5,335 nucleotides of DNA from Alistipes sp. UBA928 (GTDB lineage Bacteria; Bacteroidota; Bacteroidia; Bacteroidales; Rikenellaceae). Shown here piece by piece: positions 1 to 5,335 of the stretch; the stretch's first letter is position 1, and each line of letters starts with the position of its first letter. The notes below the pieces were generated by a model. It was given only the letters and a program-made list of their open reading frames with translations. It did not search any database and was not told where the DNA came from. Location of the stretch: the NCBI GenBank assembly GCA_002293665.1, contig DBDQ01000033.1:1-5335 (forward strand). Reading direction: 5' to 3'. A program made the position numbers and the translations under genes.

Positions 1-693
1 CGCGCCGAGGCCGATGTTCTTCAGTCCGAACTCCTCGCCCGCTTCCCACAGCGCGGCCCAGAGCCGGTCGGCGTCTTCGTTGGCCACGTATATCTCGCAG
101 CCGCCCGAGCCGGTGTAGCCCGTCGCCGAGAGGATCGCGCCTTCGATGCCCGCCACGGAGGTCTTGACGAATGTATAATAAGGTATATCCTCGATCGGCG
201 CGGGACACATCTTCTGCACGATCTTCATCGCCAGCGGGCCTTGTATGGCGAGTTGGCAAATCTCGTCGGAGGCGTTGTAGAGCTCCTTGCCCGGCGTGAG
301 GCCGAACTCGGCCCCGTGAAGGCACAGGTGCGCCCAATCCTTGTCGATGTTCGAGGCATTCACCACGAGCAGGTAAGTTTCGGCGTCGATGCGGTAGACC
401 AAAATGTCGTCGACCAGTCCCCCCTGGCCGTTGGGCAGCGCCGAGTACTGCGCCTTGCCGTCGACCAGAGCCGACACGTCGTTGGTCGTCACGCGCTGTA
501 AAAAGGGCAGTGCGCCGGGGCCCTTGACCCAGATTTCGCCCATGTGGCTGACATCGAACACCCCGGCGCCCTCCCTCACGGTACGGTGTTCGTCGTTGAT
601 GCCCGTAAACTCGATGGGCATGTTGTAACCCGCGAACTCGGCCATCTTCGCTCCGTTCGCAATGTGGTACTTTGTGAAAGCTGTCTCTTTCAT
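1..693 (-). CDS. gcvT: Aminomethyltransferase, glycine cleavage system T protein (partial, C-terminal part outside window)
   Basis: GcvT takes the aminomethyl group carried on the lipoyl arm of H protein, transfers its one-carbon unit to tetrahydrofolate and releases ammonia; it is a cytoplasmic part of the glycine cleavage complex. The first 231 residues are present and the frame is open to the window edge; the family is usually about 360-370 residues, so roughly 130 are missing. Family landmarks in order: NDEH (33-36), VFDVSHMGE (45-53), TTNDV (69-73), GGLVDDILVY (91-100) whose Asp pair D95-D96 matches the catalytic aspartate region, VVNASN (110-115), IQGP (150-153), ATGYTG (190-195), and a GLGA end (228-231) where the family continues as GLGARDTLRLE. 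The start is the ATG at 693-691, giving the expected short N-terminus before the AKMAEFAGY stretch. No Shine-Dalgarno site is visible. It follows copy A after 21 bases on the same strand with no promoter box seen between them, so read-through is likely. Identity is firm. Confidence 0.97.
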   Translation of the reverse strand, partial: MKETAFTKYHIANGAKMAEFAGYNMPIEFTGINDEHRTVREGAGVFDVSHMGEIWVKGPGALPFLQRVTTNDVSALVDGKAQYSALPNGQGGLVDDILVYRIDAETYLLVVNASNIDKDWAHLCLHGAEFGLTPGKELYNASDEICQLAIQGPLAMKIVQKMCPAPIEDIPYYTFVKTSVAGIEGAILSATGYTGSGGCEIYVANEDADRLWAALWEAGEEFGLKNIGLGA

Positions 694-714
694 AATTTGT
701 TTAAAAAAATGCTG
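694..714 (-). other. Short AT-rich spacer upstream of gcvT
   Basis: The 21 bases between the TAA stop of copy A and the gcvT ATG read, on the minus strand, as a T run followed by AAACAAATT. There is no TAnnTTTG box, no hairpin and no Shine-Dalgarno site. The spacer looks like an ordinary AT-rich Bacteroidetes translation leader inside an operon, not a terminator-promoter pair. Confidence 0.5.
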
Positions 715-1791
715 TTAGTATTCAGGTTTTAAGGCAAGTTCGTTGTAAAAATCGACTATCCGGGGCATGAAACTGTCGAGGGTGGGGTAGCGGTCGGGGG
801 CGGCCTCGTATTCCAATAGCAGGGCGACCAAATCTTCGATCCAGTAGTACCCGTGGTTTTTGGAGATGGCTATCAGATTATTCCTGAACGGCTCGAAACG
901 GTCGTTCGATGGCATAAATGCGATCAGAGAGGCTTCTGTGAAGGAAAAGTCAAACACCGGAAGCCAAAAGTCTGTTCGGTAAAGCTCATCTGTCGGTTTG
1001 GTTCTCGAGAGAATTATCCCTCCCGCCTCCTCCGTTTCCGGATAATATTTACGGAGCAGAGGATCGGCAAGAGAGAACCTATAACCACTCATTATGTCGG
1101 TGACATACGAATAAATAGTGTGGATATTTTCGCGCAGCAGAAGTTCCAACTTCGAATGGGGAATACCGACGACTAGATGGGGCAAGTCGTTTGTGACACT
1201 ACCCCGGAGAACCGAATCGAATTCGAGACGGCTGATCGTAAGGTCGAGAGTCAAAGTGTCTCCGGCAGGTACCGATCCCTTCATCAGCCATTCGATGTTC
1301 ACGTTCGGCAGAATTGTGTTCCTGAAAACCTTGCCGATCGCTGCGTATTCATTGTGTGCACTCAGCCAAAAAGTGTGAAAATCGGTGTCATGGTAGAATT
1401 TGTCCACCTCCTCCTCGAGCCTGTTCCTTGTTTCGTCGCTCCATCCCTTGCCGGCACCGAAGTAGACGAACCGGCCGTCGATTATCTCAGAATTTATCCC
1501 GATCTCGTACTTGGTGGAGTACATCTTCATGCTGTTGCCGTTGCCGATCAGTTCTTTTTTGATAAACATGATGGCCGAATGTCGCCGGTATTTTTTGAAA
1601 CGGGAACGGATCTGTGTTCTGTATTCGGGCGAAACGTGCGACATTTTTCTGTCGTAGCTATCCCCCGCCAGCGACATCATCACGTACATCAACTCGACCG
1701 TTTCGCTCGGCGCGGCTCTAAGCTCGACATGTTGCGCTGCTGCCGTCCAGGCACCTGCCAGAAAAACGAGAGACAGGATCAACTTCTTCAT
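715..1791 (-). CDS. Secreted DUF4932-like protein, copy A: paralogue lacking the zinc metallopeptidase motif
   Basis: A 358-residue protein, full-length compared with its neighbour and without internal stops. Residues 1-20 form a signal peptide (MKK, a hydrophobic stretch, then AWTAAAQ) with no lipobox cysteine, so a periplasmic or secreted soluble protein is expected. It matches copy B along its length: SETVEL.VMMS (29-40), HSAI.FI (71-77), EIGINS (96-101), GWSDETR (116-122), KFY.DT.F (131-138), NIEWL (165-169), ASLIAFM (287-293), ALLLEYEA (323-330) and YPTLDSFMPRIV.FY (335-349). Where B has HEYLH, this copy reads about IMSGY (233-237); where B has NE of NEAFIRAS it has DF (281-282). It contains no cysteine. 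A zinc peptidase activity is therefore unlikely; it may bind, regulate or compete with B's ligand (inference). The ATG at 1791 starts 5 bases after the stop of B; a GTG at 1800 would add three residues and overlap that stop by four bases. DNA composition is lower in GC than the GNAT gene (about 45% in 1501-1560 against 65% in 3421-3480). Assignment to DUF4932 is by remembered family pattern. Confidence 0.8.
   Translation of the reverse strand: MKKLILSLVFLAGAWTAAAQHVELRAAPSETVELMYVMMSLAGDSYDRKMSHVSPEYRTQIRSRFKKYRRHSAIMFIKKELIGNGNSMKMYSTKYEIGINSEIIDGRFVYFGAGKGWSDETRNRLEEEVDKFYHDTDFHTFWLSAHNEYAAIGKVFRNTILPNVNIEWLMKGSVPAGDTLTLDLTISRLEFDSVLRGSVTNDLPHLVVGIPHSKLELLLRENIHTIYSYVTDIMSGYRFSLADPLLRKYYPETEEAGGIILSRTKPTDELYRTDFWLPVFDFSFTEASLIAFMPSNDRFEPFRNNLIAISKNHGYYWIEDLVALLLEYEAAPDRYPTLDSFMPRIVDFYNELALKPEY
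755..796. repeat. 42-base near-perfect repeat at the 3' end of copy A
   Basis: Matches 1831-1872 with a single mismatch and encodes the shared C-terminal stretch R-YPTLDSFMPRIV. DNA conservation this high at the gene ends contrasts with the much diverged centres of the two genes. Confidence 0.85.
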
Positions 1792-1809
1792 CTCGATCAC
1801 GACTGTTTT
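1733..1809. repeat. 77-base perfect direct repeat, copy at the B/A junction
   Basis: Identical base for base to 2797-2873. It covers the last codons of copy B (KQS and stop), the short junction, the start codon and nearly the whole signal peptide of copy A. Because it crosses a gene boundary, protein-level selection alone does not explain it. It marks one edge of the tandem duplication. Confidence 0.9.
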
Positions 1810-2855
1810 GAAATTTCTTCGTAAAACTCCACTATCCGGGGCATGAAGCTGTCGAGGGTGGGGTAGCGGTCGCGATTGGCTTCGTATTCCAACAGCAGGG
1901 CGGCCAACTCACCTGTCCAAAATATTCCGGTATTCTTATCCATCTCGGCACACTGTCCGATGTAGGGTGCAAAAAAGTCATCCGAGTGCATGAAAGCGAT
2001 GACAGAGGCCCTGATAAAGGCTTCGTTAAGTACCGAGCGCCAAGTGCCGTAAAATGCCTGCGTTGCCTGTTCGCGGATTCTCGGGAAAACGACTTCGCCA
2101 GGGTCCTTCAATTCCGCGTAATGTTTGTCTGTCAGCGGATTACAGAACGAATGCAGGTATTCATGCAACAGGGCGGTGGCGCACATGTAAATGCCCATGG
2201 GGTCTTCATATATCGGCGGACGGCCGTCTATACTTGGAATGCCCATTACAGGATTCGGCACGCCGTTTTTCGAACAGCCGAAATTGTAGGCACCGCACAG
2301 ATAGCTGAACGTGAGATCGTAACTCCGGGCACCATCGACGGGCACGAACCGGTTCAGCCACTCGATGTTTGCCTTCGGGATTATGACATCCCTGAAAGCG
2401 GCGTTTATCGGTTCGTATTTCTCCCGAGCCTCGTGCCAGAAGGCGTCGAAGCCGGTGTCGCGGTAGAATTTGTTCACCTCACGCACAAATTCGTCTCTTG
2501 TTTCGTCGCTCCACCCTTCGCCGTTGCCGGTATAGACAAATGCGCCCTGTTCGATCCCGGAATTTATCCCTATCTCCGCCGGAGTTTCGAGGCGGTTCAT
2601 CAGGCCATTCTCCATTATTCCGGTCGTGATGAACCGGATGGCCGAATGGTCGCGGTGTTTTGCAAACCATGAATCGACGAAGGCTTTATAATCGGGCTGG
2701 ACGTAAGGCGGGTTTGCAAAAGGGCTGTCGCCGGTATACGACATCATCACGTTCATCAACTCGACCGTTTCGCTCGGGGCAGCCGTCACCTCTATCTGCG
2801 CTGCTGCCGTCCAGGCACCTGCCAGAAAAACGAGAGACAGGATCAACTTCTTCAT
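1797..2855 (-). CDS. Secreted DUF4932-like predicted zinc metallopeptidase, copy B (intact HEXXH)
   Basis: A 352-residue protein with a type I signal peptide at residues 1-20, nearly identical to that of copy A, and no lipobox. The mature part shows the pattern I associate with DUF4932 proteins: VELMNVMMSYTGDS (31-44), YKAFVDSWFAKHRDHSAI (56-73), GWSDETR (114-120), FYRDTGFDAFW (130-140), NIEWLNRF (163-170) and a Gly/Asn-rich strand around 187-197. HEYLH at 231-235, preceded by ATALL, is a classic zinc-binding HEXXH helix, and NEAFIRAS (277-284) offers a glutamate third ligand (E278) about 43 residues later, as in gluzincin peptidases. An exported peptidase is the likely role; the substrate is unknown. 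It has five cysteines (187, 194, 225, 238, 302), so disulfides are possible if it is periplasmic. The ATG at 2855 is preferred because it gives a standard MKK signal peptide; a GTG at 2864 overlaps the GNAT stop by four bases (GTGA), which suggests translational coupling. The last residues (KQS-stop) duplicate the end of the GNAT gene. Metal ligands are inferred from motifs only. Confidence 0.8.
   Translation of the reverse strand: MKKLILSLVFLAGAWTAAAQIEVTAAPSETVELMNVMMSYTGDSPFANPPYVQPDYKAFVDSWFAKHRDHSAIRFITTGIMENGLMNRLETPAEIGINSGIEQGAFVYTGNGEGWSDETRDEFVREVNKFYRDTGFDAFWHEAREKYEPINAAFRDVIIPKANIEWLNRFVPVDGARSYDLTFSYLCGAYNFGCSKNGVPNPVMGIPSIDGRPPIYEDPMGIYMCATALLHEYLHSFCNPLTDKHYAELKDPGEVVFPRIREQATQAFYGTWRSVLNEAFIRASVIAFMHSDDFFAPYIGQCAEMDKNTGIFWTGELAALLLEYEANRDRYPTLDSFMPRIVEFYEEISKQS
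1831..1872. repeat. 42-base near-perfect repeat at the 3' end of copy B
   Basis: Partner of 755-796, with one mismatch in 42 bases, encoding the same C-terminal stretch in copy B. Together with the 77-base repeat it brackets the diverged core of the pair. Confidence 0.85.
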
Positions 2856-2873
2856 CTCGATCACGACTGTTTT
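2797..2873. repeat. 77-base perfect direct repeat, copy at the GNAT/B junction
   Basis: The partner of 1733-1809, offset by 1064 bases. It covers the last codons of the GNAT gene (KQS and stop), the junction, and the start and signal peptide of copy B. A second block, 2740-2777 against 1673-1710, follows inside the genes with one mismatch in 38 bases. Confidence 0.9.
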
Positions 2874-4075
2874 TTGACTCCCATGCGCGGGGCGCGTTTG
2901 AACTCTTTGGTGCGGTCGAAAAGATAGCGGTAGGTGACATGGGTCTTATGTTTCGTGGCCAACACGTAGTTTTCTACCATGCGCATCATGATGGGGTTGA
3001 AGTCGCCCACCCACGCGAGTTCGAGGCTCTTGTAGGGCATGTTCCCCTTGTCTACCTCCTGTTCGAAACGGTGGATGATGCCGCTTTCGATGCCCTTGCC
3101 GTGGAACTCGGGGGCGACGCCGAAGATGATGGCGAAGATGCGGTCGGCCTTGCGGGTGATCTTGAGCATTCCCCACAGCCGGAGCTTGTTGATCAGGTTC
3201 ATCCTGCCGCCGAAACGCCCTATGACGCGGTTGAGGTCGGGCACCATGATGAAGAACCCGATCGGCTCGTCGTTGAACCATGCGAAGTAGATGAGCCGGT
3301 CGTCGATGATAGGTTTCATGTTACGCATCATCTTCTGTGCATCCTCGCGTTCCATCGGTTTGACGCCCGAGTGGTTGGCCCACGCCTTGTTGTAGACGAG
3401 GCGGAAATCTTCGGCCACCTGCGGCAGGCTGCGTATGTCGATGTGGTCGAACCGGTAACCGGGCGACTCCTCGAGACGCTTGACGCGTTCGTAGACCGAC
3501 TGGTTGAGGATGCCGGCCTTCATCTTGCGGTTGTATGTATATTGATTAAAATAGTTCCGGAAACCGTAATTCTCGAACAACTCTATGTAGTAGGGCGGAT
3601 TGTAGGGGTTGGCGTAGAGGGGCTGGAACTCGAATCCGTCGACCAACAGGCCCCACCAGGCGTCCCTCGAGCCGAAGTTTATGGGGCCGTCCATCGCCTC
3701 CATGCCGCGTGCGGCGAGCCAGTCGCGCGCGGTGTCGAAGAGCAGGTTGGCGAGCTGTCGATCGTTCTCGGCCTCGAAGAAACCGACTCCTCCTGTGGGT
3801 TGCTCCTCCATGGCGGCATCGTCGCGGTTGTAGAACGCGGCTATGCGCCCCACGACCTGTCCCTCGGCGTTACGCGCGATCCAGCGGGTTGCCTCGCCAT
3901 CCCGGAATTTCTTGTTGCGTGCGGGGTCGAACGTGCTCTCTATGTCGCTGTCGAGCGGGCACACCCAGTTGCGGTTGCCGCGGTACAGCCGCTTGGGCAG
4001 CTCCAGAAATTCGCGCGCGGCCCTGTTTTTCTTTCCAGTCGGCTCGGGGCCTATCTCTTCGAGAGTGTATTTCAT
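2861..4075 (-). CDS. GNAT-fold N-acyltransferase family protein (YghO-like)
   Basis: A 404-residue soluble protein with no signal peptide or membrane segment. It resembles a Bacteroidetes and proteobacterial group of large GNAT-like proteins (E. coli YghO type) whose substrate is not known to me. An N-terminal half carries RLYRGNRNWVCPL (29-41), the strand pattern ATRWIARNAEGQVVGRIAAFYN (62-83), a GVGFFEAENDRQ stretch (96-107), MDGPINFGSRDAWWGLLVDGF (128-148) and NPPYYIELFENYGF (159-172). A C-terminal half carries FNDEPIGFFIMVPD (267-280) and, at 319-334, GVAPEFHGKGIESGII, which fits GNAT motif A (the pyrophosphate-binding loop for acetyl-CoA), followed by LELAWVGDFNPIMMRMVENY (351-370). The start is the ATG at 4075, about 30 bases from the predicted transcription start. 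It is the first gene of the minus-strand cluster and faces away from gdhA. An acyl-CoA-dependent transferase activity is inferred from the fold; nothing visible identifies the acceptor. The gene is GC-rich, like gcvT and gdhA, and looks native. Confidence 0.85.
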   Translation of the reverse strand: MKYTLEEIGPEPTGKKNRAAREFLELPKRLYRGNRNWVCPLDSDIESTFDPARNKKFRDGEATRWIARNAEGQVVGRIAAFYNRDDAAMEEQPTGGVGFFEAENDRQLANLLFDTARDWLAARGMEAMDGPINFGSRDAWWGLLVDGFEFQPLYANPYNPPYYIELFENYGFRNYFNQYTYNRKMKAGILNQSVYERVKRLEESPGYRFDHIDIRSLPQVAEDFRLVYNKAWANHSGVKPMEREDAQKMMRNMKPIIDDRLIYFAWFNDEPIGFFIMVPDLNRVIGRFGGRMNLINKLRLWGMLKITRKADRIFAIIFGVAPEFHGKGIESGIIHRFEQEVDKGNMPYKSLELAWVGDFNPIMMRMVENYVLATKHKTHVTYRYLFDRTKEFKRAPRMGVKKQS

Positions 4076-4109
4076 TCCAAAAAAACGATATAATGGCTTA
4101 ATCGAAAAA

Positions 4110-4117
4110 CAAAGATA
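4110..4117 (-). promoter_or_regulatory. Predicted Bacteroidetes -7 promoter box for the GNAT-DUF4932-gcvT cluster
   Basis: Read on the minus strand this is TATCTTTG, an exact match to the Bacteroidetes sigma-ABfr -7 consensus TAnnTTTG. It lies 34 bases before the GNAT ATG, giving an expected leader of roughly 30 bases. No good TTTG -33 element is present at the usual distance; the sequence about 19 bases upstream is AT-rich only. The location in the divergent intergenic region supports it. Confidence 0.6.
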
Positions 4118-4121
4118 ACGT

Positions 4122-4137
4122 TTTTTTTCGAAAAAAA
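4122..4137. repeat. Perfect 16-base AT-rich palindrome between the divergent promoters
   Basis: Seven T, then CG, then seven A form a perfect inverted repeat (TTTTTTTCGAAAAAAA) between the two -7 boxes. It could be an operator for a dimeric regulator shared by both directions, or an intrinsically bent A/T tract. Low-complexity sequence makes chance formation plausible, so the regulatory role is a guess. Confidence 0.4.
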
Positions 4138-4141
4138 TTAA

Positions 4142-4149
4142 TACTTTTG
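4142..4149 (+). promoter_or_regulatory. Predicted Bacteroidetes -7 promoter box for gdhA
   Basis: The sequence TACTTTTG matches TAnnTTTG exactly and sits 35 bases before the gdhA ATG, so transcription would start near 4155 with a leader of about 30 bases. A clear TTTG -33 element is missing (CGTT at the expected 19-base spacing), which may mean a weak or activator-dependent promoter. Its -33 region would fall over the opposing promoter's -7 box, so the two promoters probably cannot both be occupied at once. Confidence 0.6.
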
Positions 4150-4162
4150 AGGATTGAAATTT

Positions 4163-4182
4163 AACCTAAAAAAACCTAAAAA
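4163..4182 (+). repeat. Two perfect tandem copies of the 10-mer AACCTAAAAA in the gdhA leader
   Basis: Positions 4163-4172 and 4173-4182 are identical 10-mers, one DNA helical turn apart, ending two bases before the gdhA ATG. They lie in the predicted untranslated leader. They may act as an A-rich translation enhancer in place of a Shine-Dalgarno site, or as repeated half-sites for a regulator; nothing seen decides between these. Confidence 0.55.
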
Positions 4183-4184
4183 TC

Positions 4185-5335
4185 ATGAATGTAACCCAGC
4201 TGATGGCCGACCTCGAAAGGCGCCATCCAGGAGAGAGCGAGTATCTTCAGGCAGTGAAAGAGGTGCTTGTCACCGTGCAGGATGTCTACAACGACCACCC
4301 TGAATTCGAACATGCGCGCATCGCCGAGCGTATAGTCGAGCCCGACCGCGTATTCACCTTCAAGGTGACGTGGGTCGACGACGCAGGGGTGCCCCAGGTC
4401 AACATCGGCTACCGCATCCAGTTCAACAACGCTATAGGGCCATACAAGGGCGGGATCAGGTTCCACCCGTCGGTCAACCTGTCGATCCTCAAGTTCCTCG
4501 GGTTCGAACAGACTTTCAAGAACGCTCTCACCACGCTGCCCATGGGCGGCGCGAAGGGCGGCTCGGACTTCAATCCCAAGGGTAAATCGGATGCCGAGGT
4601 GATGCGTTTCTGCCAGGCGTTCATGCTCGAACTGTGGCGCCACATCGGCCCCGAGACCGACGTTCCCGCGGGCGACATCGGCACCGGTGCTCGCGAGATT
4701 GGTTTCATGTACGGCATGTATCGCAAACTGGCGCTGGAGAACACCGGCGTGTTCACCGGCAAGGGTCTTACTTACGGCGGTTCGCTGATCCGCCCCGAGG
4801 CCACAGGTTTCGGCGCCGTTTACTTCCTGGTGCGTATGCTGGCCGACATGAGAGATACGATCAATGGCAAGACCATCTCCATCTCGGGCTTCGGCAACGT
4901 CGCCTGGGGCGCTGCTCTCAAAGCCACTGAATTGGGCGGTAAAGTCGTGACGATCTCGGGCCCAGACGGTTATATCTACGACCCGGCCGGTCTCGACGCC
5001 GAGAAGATCGCCTACATGTTGGAACTTCGCGCGTCGAATAACGACGTGGTGGCTCCCTACGCCCAGAAGTTTGCCGGGTCGAGTTTCCACGCAGGCAAGA
5101 AGCCGTGGGAAGTGGCCGTCGATATAGCCATGCCCTGCGCCACGCAGAACGAGGTGAACGGTGCCGACGCGGCGCAGCTCGTTGCCAACAAGGTGAAGGT
5201 TGTGGCCGAGGTTTCCAACATGGGCTGCACGCCCGAGGCGATCGACGCGTTCATCCACGCCAGGATTCCCTACGGCCCCGGTAAGGCGGTCAACGCGGGC
5301 GGTGTTGCCACTTCGGGCCTCGAGATGAGCCAGAA
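4185..5335 (+). CDS. gdhA: NAD(P)-dependent glutamate dehydrogenase, hexameric class (partial, 3' end outside window)
   Basis: This enzyme interconverts 2-oxoglutarate plus ammonia with glutamate in the cytoplasm and is a main nitrogen-assimilation route in Bacteroidales. The window holds 383 residues of a protein normally about 445 long, so about 60 C-terminal residues are cut. The catalytic domain is complete: NIGYRIQFNNAIGPYKGGIRFH (73-94) with K88, GFEQTFKNALTTLPMGGAKGGSDFNP (106-131) with K112 and the active-site K124, and PAGDIGTGAREIGFMYG (161-177) with D164. The nucleotide-binding domain shows YGGSLIRPEATGFG (197-210), the dinucleotide loop SGFGNVAWGAA (234-244), and VAEVSNMG (340-347). 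That last segment and SGFGNVAW are of the Bacteroidales small-hexamer type. Cofactor choice (NADP or NAD) cannot be settled by reading alone. The ATG at 4185 gives the usual N-terminus (M..L...L....P...EY.QAV.EVL), and no Shine-Dalgarno site precedes it. It has its own promoter box at 4142-4149 and is divergent from the GNAT gene. Confidence 0.97.
   Translation, partial: MNVTQLMADLERRHPGESEYLQAVKEVLVTVQDVYNDHPEFEHARIAERIVEPDRVFTFKVTWVDDAGVPQVNIGYRIQFNNAIGPYKGGIRFHPSVNLSILKFLGFEQTFKNALTTLPMGGAKGGSDFNPKGKSDAEVMRFCQAFMLELWRHIGPETDVPAGDIGTGAREIGFMYGMYRKLALENTGVFTGKGLTYGGSLIRPEATGFGAVYFLVRMLADMRDTINGKTISISGFGNVAWGAALKATELGGKVVTISGPDGYIYDPAGLDAEKIAYMLELRASNNDVVAPYAQKFAGSSFHAGKKPWEVAVDIAMPCATQNEVNGADAAQLVANKVKVVAEVSNMGCTPEAIDAFIHARIPYGPGKAVNAGGVATSGLEMSQ

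Noticed and set aside
694..714. T run before gcvT as a rho-independent terminator
   Set aside because: No GC-rich stem precedes the T run on the minus strand and the gap is only 21 bases before the next start codon.
715..1791. Copy A as a pseudogene
   Set aside because: The frame is intact from signal peptide to C-terminus, there is no premature stop or frameshift, and many residues shared with copy B are kept. Loss of the metal site alone fits a pseudoenzyme better than decay.
1177..2672. Plus-strand open frames of 215 and 228 codons opposite the DUF4932-like genes
   Set aside because: Both are shadows of the paralogous minus-strand genes, which have signal peptides and conserved motifs; the shadow products have none.
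1733..2873. Paired 77-base repeats as ends of an insertion sequence or integron-like cassette
   Set aside because: They are direct repeats inside coding starts, there is no transposase or integrase between them, and they bracket exactly one copy of a duplicated gene, which fits tandem duplication.
2660..4093. 477-codon open frame on the plus strand across the GNAT gene
   Set aside because: It lies antisense to a clear GNAT-family gene, its translation is low-complexity (Val/Glu/His-rich, typical of the complement of GC-rich codons), and it matches no family I recognise.
4176..5258. 360-codon open frame on the minus strand across gdhA
   Set aside because: It is antisense to an unmistakable glutamate dehydrogenase; its His/Val/Gly-rich translation is a mirror effect of GC-rich codon use.

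Overview
The window looks like a piece of a GC-rich Bacteroidales chromosome, with Alistipes (Rikenellaceae) as my best guess. The reasons are the Bacteroidetes-type promoter boxes (TAnnTTTG), A-rich leaders without Shine-Dalgarno sites, GC-rich codon choice in the housekeeping genes next to a very AT-rich intergenic region, and protein sequences of Bacteroidales character. The genus is inferred from style, not from a search.

Layout. Four genes lie head to tail on the minus strand, probably as one transcription unit. In order of transcription they are a GNAT-fold acyltransferase-like protein (2861-4075), a secreted DUF4932-like predicted zinc metallopeptidase with an intact HEXXH motif ('copy B', 1797-2855), a tandem paralogue that has lost that motif ('copy A', 715-1791), and gcvT, the glycine cleavage T protein (1-693, cut by the window edge). 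The gaps are 5, 5 and 21 bases. On the plus strand, diverging from the GNAT gene, is gdhA, an NAD(P)-dependent glutamate dehydrogenase (4185 to the window end, also cut). The 109-base divergent region 4076-4184 holds a -7 type box for each direction, a perfect 16-base AT-rich palindrome between them, and two perfect tandem copies of a 10-mer just before the gdhA start.

How the genes relate. gcvT and gdhA are core amino-acid and nitrogen metabolism (glycine breakdown to one-carbon units; ammonia and glutamate interconversion). The two DUF4932-like genes appear to be a tandem duplication inserted between the GNAT gene and gcvT. Their ends are nearly identical in DNA (a perfect 77-base repeat across each upstream junction), but their middles have diverged strongly. 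Copy B keeps a gluzincin-like metal site (HEYLH 231-235 and NE 277-278) and has five cysteines. Copy A has lost all three predicted metal ligands and every cysteine, yet keeps a full open frame and signal peptide. An exported protease-like protein paired with a catalytically dead sister is the most unusual thing here. I see no RNA genes, CRISPR array, insertion sequence or phage gene.
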